Assembly (NCBI GenBank): GCA_938009115.1
Contig: CALLHZ010000031.1
Location: forward strand, 1-7,503
Source: an uncultured Clostridia bacterium
GTDB taxonomy: Bacteria; Bacillota; Clostridia; Peptostreptococcales; Anaerovoracaceae
Length of the DNA stretch: 7,503 nucleotides
Direction: 5' to 3'
This document shows, piece after piece, positions 1 through 6,085 of the stretch (positions are counted from its first letter, which is position 1; the number at the start of each line of letters is the position of its first letter). The notes under the pieces were generated by a model that made no database searches, was not told the DNA's origin, and saw nothing but the letters and a program-made list of their open reading frames with translations. The translations under genes and the position numbers were made by a program.

Positions 1-857
1 TCGAGTTCGGACGGCGACAGTTCCTCGAAGAGAACGCCGGCCAGCGCCAGCGTGCCATAACTTGTCCGTTCAATGGCCATCATCGCTTTATCCGTCAGCA
101 CCTCCACTACGGCCGCTTGAAATCCCGCGGCCACATCCGGCACGTTGACCGGATTGCCTCGCTGCTTCTGAGTGTGAAGATAATTGATCACGCCGGTTTT
201 GATGCCGCTGAAGGAAAAGTCCAGACTGCCCTTTTCCAGATAGACTCGTTTAAACGGTACCGCCTCCGGGTCTCCGAAGACCGCCACCTCGTCGATGCGC
301 GGACCGCCGGGATAGCCGAGCCCCAAAACTCTTGCGACTTTGTCAAAAGCTTCGCCCACGGCATCATCCCGGGTTTTTCCCCAGATCCGGAATTGATTGT
401 ATCCTTCGACACCGATCAAATGCGTATGGCCGCCGGATACAACCAAGGCCATGAAAGGCGGCTGCAGCATAGGATGTTCAATAAGGTTGGCCATGATATG
501 GGCCTGTATGTGATGCACGGCCACCAGCGGCTTTCGGGCAGCAAAGGTCACAGCTTTGGCAAAAGCTGTTCCCATCAGCAGGGCTCCGGCCAACCCGGGT
601 CCCGGCGCCACGCCGATCTCATCCACTTCTTCCAGCGTGATCCCGGCTTCTTCCAGCGCAGCTGCAAAAACTGCGTTCAGATTCTGCAGGTGGTGGCGGG
701 AGGCGATCTCAGGCACCACGCCGCCAAAGGCCCTGTGCACATCGATCTGGGAGGAGATCACATTGGAAAGGATCTCGCAACCGTCGGCAAGGACGGCGAC
801 GGCTGTTTCGTCGCAGCTGGTCTCTATGGCAAGGGTCAGGTGTTTTCCGTTCTTCAT
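1..857 (-). CDS. tsaD: TsaD, tRNA t6A37 threonylcarbamoyltransferase (partial, C-terminus off the window)
   Basis: TsaD transfers the threonylcarbamoyl group from threonylcarbamoyl-AMP to A37 of ANN-decoding tRNAs, working with TsaB and TsaE in the cytoplasm. 285 codons are visible of a family usually near 340. Reading from ATG at 857 gives the ASKHA-type N-terminus LAIETSCDETAVAV (residues 9-22), VVPEIASRHH (47-56), the APGPGLAGAL segment (84-93), the metal-binding HxxxH (H116 and H120 in VHHIQAH), SGGHTHL (141-147), GYPGGPRIDE (181-190) and FSFSGIKTG (214-222). A GAGG lies four bases before the start, and the ATG overlaps the rimI stop as ATGA, so the start is well supported. Oddity: after LALAG (270-274) the expected GGVxxN nucleotide-binding motif is missing and the frame reads VLFEELSPSEL to the edge, which suggests a small indel or sequence error near positions 20-36. 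Family assignment is very secure; integrity of the C-terminus is not. Confidence 0.96.
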   Translation of the reverse strand, partial: MKNGKHLTLAIETSCDETAVAVLADGCEILSNVISSQIDVHRAFGGVVPEIASRHHLQNLNAVFAAALEEAGITLEEVDEIGVAPGPGLAGALLMGTAFAKAVTFAARKPLVAVHHIQAHIMANLIEHPMLQPPFMALVVSGGHTHLIGVEGYNQFRIWGKTRDDAVGEAFDKVARVLGLGYPGGPRIDEVAVFGDPEAVPFKRVYLEKGSLDFSFSGIKTGVINYLHTQKQRGNPVNVPDVAAGFQAAVVEVLTDKAMMAIERTSYGTLALAGVLFEELSPSEL

Positions 858-1345
858 GATTCCTCGGTATCTTGCAGCGGATCTGCGCCGTCAGTCTGAG
901 GCATGCCACGCCAGAGGATGAGGGCATCTTCCACAGGATTTTCATAGTAGTTTTTCCGTATGCCGGCAGGCCGGAAGCCAAAGCTGTCATAAAGCGCCAA
1001 GGCAGCCTCGTTGGACCGTCGGACTTCCAGCGTATAAGCCGTTACTCCTTCGGGCCCTGTTCGTCGAAGCATTTCGGCGATGAGAGCCTTTCCTACGCCT
1101 TGACGGCGGTATGCCGGATGCACGGCCACATTGATGATATGCCCCTGATCCACGACGATCCAAAGACCCCCGTAGGCCACGATACGCCCTTCCGCTTCGG
1201 CAACACAATAACGGGCGAGAGGGTTTTGCGCCAGCTCCTGCTCCAGGGCTTCCCTGCTCCAGGGGCAGGAAAAGCAAAGGATCTCCAGCTCCGCGATGGC
1301 CGCGCTGTCTGCCGGGACGGCATCCCGGAATCTCACTTCGCACAT
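854..1345 (-). CDS. rimI: RimI-like ribosomal protein / N-terminal alanine acetyltransferase (GNAT)
   Basis: A 163-residue GNAT-fold acetyltransferase. RimI acetylates the N-terminal amine of ribosomal protein S18 and of some other proteins using acetyl-CoA. The acetyl-CoA pyrophosphate-binding motif RRQGVG sits at residues 80-85 after the INVAVHPAY strand-turn (71-79). E107 in LEVRRSN and Y119 in ALYDSFGF match the Glu and Tyr regarded as catalytic in enterobacterial RimI (103 and 115 there). The open frame extends further upstream to 1567, but the MCEVRF start at 1345 puts the GNAT fold at the N-terminus and leaves only a 13-base overlap with tsaB; the ribosome binding site (GGAA) is weak, consistent with translational coupling. 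The stop overlaps the tsaD start by ATGA. A 15-residue acidic, polar tail after MPQ is extra to the fold. Position between tsaB and tsaD is the usual Bacillota arrangement and supports RimI over other GNATs; the actual substrate is inferred. Confidence 0.93.
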   Translation of the reverse strand: MCEVRFRDAVPADSAAIAELEILCFSCPWSREALEQELAQNPLARYCVAEAEGRIVAYGGLWIVVDQGHIINVAVHPAYRRQGVGKALIAEMLRRTGPEGVTAYTLEVRRSNEAALALYDSFGFRPAGIRKNYYENPVEDALILWRGMPQTDGADPLQDTEES

Positions 1346-2049
1346 TTTTCCAACAGCTTTCGCTCCGCTTCGGATTGCCGCAAGTAGACCGGCGCAGCAT
1401 GGAACGCGTCGGTGACGCGGCCCTCCAGATACAAGTTCAGCGCCAGCTGCGCTGCCGAGGAGGCCCGCTGATTCCGCTCGCTGCCTTCGGCAAATCGAAA
1501 CGGCTTCGGATAACGCTTCAGCAACTCTTGATAGGCATCCACACCATCGCCGCAGAAAACTACACATTCGCCATCCTGCTGGCGATCGTGCAGCAGTGCC
1601 AGAAATGTTTCCAGGTCCCAGGCTTTTTCCTCGATGGCCTCAGCGATCCGGAATCTCCCGGTTTTTCGCCAGGCGCCTCCGTAGACCTGATCTCTTCTGG
1701 CATCCAAAACAGGCACCGTCAGAGTCCCCGGCGCAATGGCTTCTTGCAGGGCAAATGCGGCCAGGGTGGGAATTTCCACGATGGGCTTGTCCCATATTTG
1801 CGCCAGCGCTTTTGCCGTGACCATGCCGATCCGTACGCCTGTAAAGGACCCGGGGCCCCTGGAGACGCCAAGAGCGTCCAGATCGCCGGGAGTCAGGCCG
1901 CTTTCTTCCATGAGACTCCGGATCATTGGCACCAGCTCCTCCAAATGGGAATAGCGGGTATCATTCACCCGCTCCCTCACATTCCTGTCCTGATCGATCC
2001 AGGCCACCGAGGCCATGGGCCCCGTGGTTTCTATCACGAGAATCTTCAT
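1333..2049 (-). CDS. tsaB: TsaB, t6A37 biosynthesis complex dimerization subunit
   Basis: TsaB is a catalytically inactive paralogue of TsaD that pairs with it and with TsaE to form the bacterial t6A synthesis complex. The 238-residue product starts MKILVIETTG, the degenerate ASKHA strand-1 segment. It has the signature RGPGSFTGVRIG (64-75), LDARRDQVY (115-123) and the C-terminal PVYLRQSEAER (220-230) typical of the family (usually about 230 residues). The frame is open to 2145, but the ATG at 2047-2049 aligns the conserved N-terminus and overlaps the tsaE stop as ATGA. GGAAGGA lies 14 bases upstream inside tsaE, a rather distant binding site, so coupling to tsaE translation is likely. The 3' end overlaps rimI by 13 bases. 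No key motif appears damaged. Confidence 0.95.
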   Translation of the reverse strand: MKILVIETTGPMASVAWIDQDRNVRERVNDTRYSHLEELVPMIRSLMEESGLTPGDLDALGVSRGPGSFTGVRIGMVTAKALAQIWDKPIVEIPTLAAFALQEAIAPGTLTVPVLDARRDQVYGGAWRKTGRFRIAEAIEEKAWDLETFLALLHDRQQDGECVVFCGDGVDAYQELLKRYPKPFRFAEGSERNQRASSAAQLALNLYLEGRVTDAFHAAPVYLRQSEAERKLLEKCAK

Positions 2050-2474
2050 CCGACGGTACAGATCCTTCCCGGGCTTTGGGCATCCCATGCCAAACGGACC
2101 CAGAGCGTCCTTCCGGGCAGCAGATCCTCCACCAGGTCGGCCCATTCGATTACGCAGAGACCTCCACCGTCGAGATACTCTTGAAATCCGATCTCAAAAA
2201 GTTCGTCCTCTTCGTGCACACGGTAAACATCGAAATGATAAAAAGGAAAACGGCAGCCTTCGTACTGGGCCATTATGGTGAAGGTGGGGCTGGTGATCTC
2301 CTCAGGGATGCCCAGGCGTGCTGCAATGGCTTTGGTCAGCGTGGTTTTTCCCAGGCCAAGATCGCCCGTCAGGGCGATCACGTCGCCGGGCTTAGCCCCG
2401 TCGGCCAGCAGCGCGCCCAACTTTCGGGTATCTTCTTCAGTTTTGAGCAAATATGTCTTTTTCATCGCTGTCAT
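2046..2474 (-). CDS. tsaE: TsaE, t6A37 biosynthesis P-loop ATPase
   Basis: TsaE is a small ATPase that binds the TsaB-TsaD complex and is needed for multiple turnover in t6A formation. The product is 142 residues with a Walker A loop GDLGLGKTT (37-45), the switch-like SPTFTI (62-67), HFDVYR (80-85) and VIEWAD (108-113) segments, all family hallmarks; usual length is about 150. Two in-frame starts compete: ATG at 2474 (MTAMKK) with GAGGG ten bases upstream, and ATG at 2465 (MKKTYLL), which would put that site 19 bases away. I chose 2474. The open frame reaches 2564, but that extension crosses the promoter side of the divergent flavin operon and lacks family similarity. It is the first gene of the leftward operon. 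No convincing sigma-A promoter was found on the minus strand between 2475 and 2600. Confidence 0.95.
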   Translation of the reverse strand: MTAMKKTYLLKTEEDTRKLGALLADGAKPGDVIALTGDLGLGKTTLTKAIAARLGIPEEITSPTFTIMAQYEGCRFPFYHFDVYRVHEEDELFEIGFQEYLDGGGLCVIEWADLVEDLLPGRTLWVRLAWDAQSPGRICTVG

Positions 2475-2557
2475 GCTACCACAACCCTCGGGAATTGGCA
2501 AGAAAGAAGCACGGCCCTCCGACTGTGGAGACTGCGCTTCCGTCCCAAAAGCTGCTC

Positions 2558-2586
2558 TTGACAATCAATCCGTCTGCCCTTATAAT
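2558..2586 (+). promoter_or_regulatory. Consensus sigma-A promoter of the ribU operon
   Basis: A perfect -35 box TTGACA (2558-2563) and perfect -10 box TATAAT (2581-2586) are separated by 17 bases. The expected transcription start is about 2593, only a few bases before the riboswitch P1 helix at 2601, exactly where it should be for a riboswitch leader. A fully consensus promoter suggests constitutive initiation, with control left to the riboswitch. Confidence 0.93.
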
Positions 2587-2600
2587 ATTCGCTGTAGATC

Positions 2601-2722
2601 TGTTTCAGGGCAGGGTGAGATTCCCTACCGGCGGTAATGCGCGTCACAGCGACAAGTCCGCGAGCCTTTGGCCGAGTCGGTGAGATCCCGACACCGACGG
2701 TATAGTCCGGATGAAAGAAACA
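2601..2722 (+). promoter_or_regulatory. FMN riboswitch (RFN element)
   Basis: The leader contains the conserved RFN blocks in order: AGGGTGAGATTCCCTACCGG (2612-2631), GCGGTAATGC, AGTCCGCGAGC (2655-2665), GGTGAGATCCCGACACCGAC (2679-2698) and GGTATAGTCCGGATGAAAGA (2699-2718). P1 can close between TGTTTC (2601-2606) and GAAACA (2717-2722). This RNA binds flavin mononucleotide and represses riboflavin synthesis or uptake genes. Here a terminator hairpin follows at once and ribU is the next gene, so the likely mode is transcription attenuation when FMN is plentiful. The assignment is from sequence conservation and context; the exact 3D fold was not computed. Confidence 0.97.
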
Positions 2723-2737
2723 CAATCTTTTGTTGTG

Positions 2738-2760
2738 GCCCCGAAAGACCGGGGTTTTTT
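2738..2760 (+). terminator. Riboswitch expression-platform terminator
   Basis: CCCCG (2739-2743) pairs with CGGGG (2750-2754) across a six-base loop and is followed directly by TTTTTT (2755-2760), a classic intrinsic terminator. A small extra helix CACAA/TTGTG (2721-2725 with 2733-2737) can stack below it. It sits 16 bases past the riboswitch P1 and about 50 bases before ribU, so it is the attenuator of this operon and not the end of an upstream transcript. Confidence 0.9.
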
Positions 2761-2811
2761 GTTTACCTGACAGATTCCACCTATCGCTCACCATTATAAG
2801 GAGGAATCCAC

Positions 2812-3357
2812 ATGAACAACGTAAGCACAAAGACCAGAAATCTGGCAAAGATGGGCATCCTGGCCGCCATTTCCATCGTTTTGGTCGCACTGATCCATTT
2901 CCCGATCATCGCTGCGGCGCCTTATCTGGAGTATGACCCGGCAGACATCCCCATCATCATCGGCACTTTTGCGCTGGGACCGGCAGCCGGACTGATGCTC
3001 ATCGTCGTGGCTGCTACGATCCAGGGACTCACCGTCAGCGCGGCCAGCGGAGGGTACGGGATACTGATGCATATCATCGCCACGGGCACCTATGTCATCG
3101 TGGCGGGAAATATCTACCGGGGCCATAAGAACAAAAGAATGGCCGCCGTAGCGATGCTCGCTGGAACGGCTGCCATGACACTGATCATGATCCCGGCCAA
3201 CCTGCTCATCACGCCGATCTTCCTGACCGTCAGCAGGGACGTAGTCAAGGGACTTTTGCTCCCGGGGATCATTCCCTTCAACCTGGTAAAAGCCGGCGTC
3301 AACTCAATCATTACATTTCTTCTCTACAAAAGGGTATCGGGCATGCTGCATCGCTGA
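2812..3357 (+). CDS. ribU: RibU, riboflavin-specific S component of an ECF transporter
   Basis: RibU is the membrane substrate-binding subunit that captures riboflavin and works with a shared ECF module (EcfT and two EcfA ATPases, not encoded here). The 181-residue hydrophobic protein has about six membrane segments, after an N-terminal tail with TRNLAKMGILAAI, the S-component contact region. Family motifs include YLEYDPADIPIIIG (38-51), FALGPAAGL (53-61), and IIPFNLVKAGVNSIITFLLYK near the C-terminus (the IIPFNL..K pattern is typical of RibU). AAGGAGG (2798-2804) lies seven bases before the ATG. It directly follows the FMN riboswitch and its attenuator, which independently supports riboflavin as the ligand. 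The next gene starts 27 bases after its stop without a terminator between, so cotranscription is likely. Confidence 0.96.
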   Translation: MNNVSTKTRNLAKMGILAAISIVLVALIHFPIIAAAPYLEYDPADIPIIIGTFALGPAAGLMLIVVAATIQGLTVSAASGGYGILMHIIATGTYVIVAGNIYRGHKNKRMAAVAMLAGTAAMTLIMIPANLLITPIFLTVSRDVVKGLLLPGIIPFNLVKAGVNSIITFLLYKRVSGMLHR

Positions 3358-3384
3358 TCCGATCCGATAATCAAAGGACGGAAT

Positions 3385-4305
3385 ATGAGTACAAGCTCCA
3401 TTAAAAAAGGTTATATTCAGGTGTTCATCGCCGGCATGTTCTGGGGGACCACCGGTCTGTTCATGGAGCTTCTGGCCGCCGCCGGCGCAGGCAACAGCCT
3501 GGTCAGTCTTCTTCGGGTCGGCAGCGCCGCTCTCATCATGGTCCCTGTCGTATGGAAGAACTGTGGTCTCAAAGCGTTCCGCATCAACGGGAAAACGCTC
3601 CTGATGTGCGCGGCCATGGGCTTTACAGCACACACGCTCTTCAACATTTGCTATACAGCGGCCGTCGGCTCCGTGGGTGTGGCGACGGCCGCCGTGCTGC
3701 TCTACGCATCGCTCTTCTTCGTGTGTGTGCTCTCCCGCATTTTCTTCCGGGAAATGATCACGAAGTACAAAGTGATCGCATTGACCGTAAACATCATCGG
3801 CTGCATCCTGACCGTTACCGGCGGTGACCTGGGCGTTTTGTCCTTTATGCTGTACGGGACCGTTATGGGCCTGCTGGCCGCGCTGGGTTACAGTACGGTG
3901 CCGATCTTCGGGAAAATCACCACCGGACATACCCATCCCTATGTCATTACGTTCTACAATTTCTTTTTTGGCGCGCTGTTCCTGCTTCCCTTTCTGGCGA
4001 ACGCGGGACCGTCAACGATGCAACTGTCTGTTGAGATCCTCGTTCTGGGCTTTGGCTGCGGACTGATGTCGGCGGTGATCCCCTACATGTTGTTCATGAC
4101 CGGACTTTCCAAGCCCATCGAAGCCTCCAAGGTCAATGTGATTGCATCCATGGAAGTCGTGGTCGCCGCCCTGATCGGCGTGGGGGTATTCCATGAGTTC
4201 ATGAACGGCTGGAAGCTGGTCGGCATGGCCTTGGTCCTGTCCTCGATCCTGATCATGAACCTGTCTCCCGCACTGTCGGTGAGAAGCGAGGCCCAAAGTG
4301 GATAA
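3385..4305 (+). CDS. EamA/DMT-family transporter, first of a tandem pair
   Basis: A 306-residue integral membrane protein with ten predicted membrane segments in two EamA repeats (about residues 11-147 and 152-293). Family-like features are FIAGMFWGTTGLF (14-26), TAAVLLY (101-107), the FFRE end of the fourth helix (120-123), ILTVTGG (141-147) closing repeat one, and IASMEVVVAALIG (253-265) in repeat two. AAAGGA (3373-3378) lies six bases before the ATG. The family exports or imports many small metabolites, and sequence alone does not give the substrate. Context does offer a lead: it lies 27 bases after ribU in an FMN-riboswitch transcript, and characterised riboflavin carriers of the RibN and ImpX types belong to this superfamily. 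Against its neighbour, it has Ser109 where the second copy has the usual Pro (YASLFF versus YTAPVF), so the two may differ in function. Confidence 0.93.
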   Translation: MSTSSIKKGYIQVFIAGMFWGTTGLFMELLAAAGAGNSLVSLLRVGSAALIMVPVVWKNCGLKAFRINGKTLLMCAAMGFTAHTLFNICYTAAVGSVGVATAAVLLYASLFFVCVLSRIFFREMITKYKVIALTVNIIGCILTVTGGDLGVLSFMLYGTVMGLLAALGYSTVPIFGKITTGHTHPYVITFYNFFFGALFLLPFLANAGPSTMQLSVEILVLGFGCGLMSAVIPYMLFMTGLSKPIEASKVNVIASMEVVVAALIGVGVFHEFMNGWKLVGMALVLSSILIMNLSPALSVRSEAQSG

Positions 4306-5215
4306 AAAATCGCAAAAGATCGGCTATCTGCAGGTATTTGCCGCAGGCTGCCTCTGGGGCACCATTGGCTTGTTTGTCACTGTCTTGTCGGATATGGGCG
4401 CCGACGGCGCGCTGATCAGTCTGCTTCGGATCCTTTCGGCCTGTGTCATGATGTTTTTTATCGTGTTGTTTCGCTGCGGAGGCTTCAAGGCCTTCTGCAT
4501 CAGCAGGCAGGTGTTGGTATTGACGCTCCTGATGGGCCTTTTCTGTCAGGCGATCTACAATCTCTGCTATTCTCAGGCCATACAGATCGCGGGGGTGTCC
4601 ACAGCCGCAGTGCTGCTGTACACGGCGCCGGTTTTCGTCTTTCTCATGGCTGTGCTGTTTTTCAAGGAGCCGGTCACCGCAAAGAAGCTTGCAGCCCTGG
4701 CTTTGAATATCCTGGGGTGCGCCTTGACAGTTACAGGCGGCCATTTTTCCGCCTTGTCTTTTGCGGGACTGGGTGTGGTGATGGGCCTCCTCTCCGGCTT
4801 TTTCTACGGATTATCGACGGTTTTTTCAAAGATGGCAGCCAATAAAGCGCATCCCTATGTGATCTCCTTCTATTCCTTCCTCTTCGCTTCCGTATTTTTG
4901 CTTATGCTCCATCCGCCGCAGACCCTCGCAGGCGGCGCGTTGGACTTGCCCATGCTTCTGGTGGGCGCAGCCTACGGCTTCGTGGCCACGGTCCTGGCCT
5001 ATGCCATCTACATGACCGGTCTTGCCAAGCCCGTGGAAACGTCCCGGGTCCCGGTGATTGCGTCGGTGGAGACGGTGGTGGCGGCCCTTCTGGGGACCCT
5101 GGTCTTTTCTGAAAGCATGGGCATCTGGAAGGCCTTCGGCATCGGGCTCGTCTTTGTTTCCATCCTCGTGATGAACATGCCCGGACACACGGCAAAAGAA
5201 AAATCCGGAGACTGA
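4298..5215 (+). CDS. EamA/DMT-family transporter, second of a tandem pair
   Basis: A 305-residue, ten-segment paralogue of the preceding gene; matching blocks include GYLQVFAAG.LWGTIGLF (9-26), TAAVLLYTAPVF (102-113), LTVTGGHFSALSF (143-155), HPYVISFY (185-192) and IASVETVVAALLG (254-266). It keeps the canonical Pro111 and FFKE (121-124) and the repeat-two FSE (270-272). The start is GTG at 4298, overlapping the upstream stop by eight bases; GCGAGG (4286-4291) is six bases before it. The next in-frame candidate would lose the first membrane segment, so GTG is preferred. The overlap implies coupled translation with the first copy, and the pair may act together, though DMT proteins commonly function alone or as homodimers. 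The last three residues SGD and the stop are encoded by half of a 24-base palindrome. The substrate is unknown; a flavin or related compound is inferred from operon context. Confidence 0.93.
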   Translation: MDKKSQKIGYLQVFAAGCLWGTIGLFVTVLSDMGADGALISLLRILSACVMMFFIVLFRCGGFKAFCISRQVLVLTLLMGLFCQAIYNLCYSQAIQIAGVSTAAVLLYTAPVFVFLMAVLFFKEPVTAKKLAALALNILGCALTVTGGHFSALSFAGLGVVMGLLSGFFYGLSTVFSKMAANKAHPYVISFYSFLFASVFLLMLHPPQTLAGGALDLPMLLVGAAYGFVATVLAYAIYMTGLAKPVETSRVPVIASVETVVAALLGTLVFSESMGIWKAFGIGLVFVSILVMNMPGHTAKEKSGD

Positions 5216-5227
5216 TCAGTCTCCGGA
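5194..5227 (-). terminator. Palindromic intrinsic terminator between convergent genes
   Basis: A perfect 24-base palindrome (5204-5227; each half reads TCCGGAGACTGA) forms a stable stem. On the minus strand it is followed by TTTTTCTTTT (5203-5194), a good U-tract, so it terminates the merR-side transcript. On the plus strand no T run follows, so any termination of the transporter operon here would rely on the stem alone. The palindrome contains the stop codons of both flanking genes. Confidence 0.8.
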
Positions 5228-6022
5228 GATCAACGCCTGCACCTCGTAGATGCATCGGGCGTATTCGTGAAGGTCGTCCTCATATTCGTTGGCCAGAACG
5301 ATGGAGGGCTTTTTTTTATGTTCAAAAAAGAGCTTTGCGTAAAAAGGATTCCAGCCCTCGCTCAGGATGCGGGCTTTGAAGCAAAGAAAACTGCCGCCGG
5401 GGATCTCCATCACATGCGGCGACACAAAGTCCGGCGCTTGTTTCAGGAACATGCCCAGATACAGGGGCTTCAGATGGCCCTCCAGCATGGCTTCCGCTTC
5501 CAGCACGTAAGAAAACTGCCGGTGATAATGAAGATCCTTAAACGGCGGACTGCTTTTCAGTTTATTTAGACGGATATGAAAATCCTGCTTGGGCTCGCCG
5601 GGAATGCATTGAGCCACCAAAAGATATCTGGACGGCAGGTCGAGGGAATAACACCGGCTGTCCGGTGAACCTTTGCCGGCATAGGTAAAATATTCCCGGT
5701 ACCAGCGGATGCCGTCGATCCTATCCTGGATACTCTCCTGTTCTTGCAGAAAGGCCTGCTCCTGCTTCTCCAGCATGGCCAACAGCAGCTCGATGTCATT
5801 GCCGTCAAGGATACGCTTGATCTCCTGGAGATTCAGTCCGAATTTCTGAAGATAGCGGATGCGGTCAATAAAATGCAGCTGATCCACGCGATAATAGCGG
5901 TAACCGGTCTGGGGATTCACGAAAGCCGGCCGGATCAAACCGATCTTGCTGTAGTGGCGCAGCGTCTGCACCGATACGCCCATGATCGATGCGGTCTCGC
6001 CGATGGAATAAAGCTCTTTCAT
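5216..6022 (-). CDS. MerR-family transcriptional regulator with BmrR/GyrI-like effector domain
   Basis: A 268-residue regulator. The N-terminal winged helix-turn-helix is clear: LYSIGETASIMGVSVQTLRH (4-23) followed by YSKIGLIRPAFVNPQTGYRYY (24-44), the wing and Arg-Tyr-Tyr of the MerR family. Residues about 77-110 (LLLAMLEKQEQAFLQEQESI and on) form the dimerising coiled coil. The remainder (about 120-266) resembles the GyrI-like ligand-binding domain of BmrR-type activators in length and in VMEIPGGSFLCF (204-215) and the C-terminal YARCIYEVQAL (254-264). Such proteins bind small, often lipophilic or cationic ligands and untwist promoters with long spacers. The frame is open to 6043, but ATG at 6022 has AGAGG about eight bases upstream and matches the family start. 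It ends SGD-stop inside the shared palindrome. The upstream PLP-enzyme gene has a MerR-type promoter, making that gene the probable target. The ligand is not deducible. Confidence 0.93.
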   Translation of the reverse strand: MKELYSIGETASIMGVSVQTLRHYSKIGLIRPAFVNPQTGYRYYRVDQLHFIDRIRYLQKFGLNLQEIKRILDGNDIELLLAMLEKQEQAFLQEQESIQDRIDGIRWYREYFTYAGKGSPDSRCYSLDLPSRYLLVAQCIPGEPKQDFHIRLNKLKSSPPFKDLHYHRQFSYVLEAEAMLEGHLKPLYLGMFLKQAPDFVSPHVMEIPGGSFLCFKARILSEGWNPFYAKLFFEHKKKPSIVLANEYEDDLHEYARCIYEVQALISGD

Positions 6023-6057
6023 AAAGGGACCTCTTCCAGGCATGGATAGAAAACACC

Positions 6058-6075
6058 GGATAAAATAATTTATCC
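6058..6075. repeat. Inverted repeat in the merR leader
   Basis: GGATAAA (6058-6064) and TTTATCC (6069-6075) are perfect inverted arms around ATAA. The element lies just downstream of the merR -10 box, at or near the expected start of transcription, so it could be an operator or a small hairpin at the 5' end of the message. Function is inferred only from position. Confidence 0.45.
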
Positions 6076-6076
6076 C

Positions 6077-6085
6077 ATTATATCA
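6077..6085 (-). promoter_or_regulatory. Extended -10 promoter candidate for merR
   Basis: On the minus strand TGATATAAT gives a perfect -10 (TATAAT, 6082-6077) with the extended TG (6085-6084). No good -35 box occurs at 16-19 bases upstream, where a hairpin loop lies, so recognition would rest on the extended -10. The start would fall near 6070, giving a leader of about 50 bases before merR. Confidence 0.6.

Noticed and set aside
117..899. A long plus-strand open frame opposite tsaD.
   Set aside because: The minus strand encodes unmistakable TsaD motifs throughout; the plus reading has no recognisable domain.
1375..2184. A long open frame on the plus strand opposite tsaB and tsaE.
   Set aside because: It is antisense to two clearly recognised genes, has no family-like motif and no good ribosome binding site; it arises from codon bias of the real genes.
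3304..3936. A minus-strand open frame opposite the first EamA gene.
   Set aside because: His/Asp/Gln-rich composition is typical of the antisense of a membrane protein gene; no start signal or domain.
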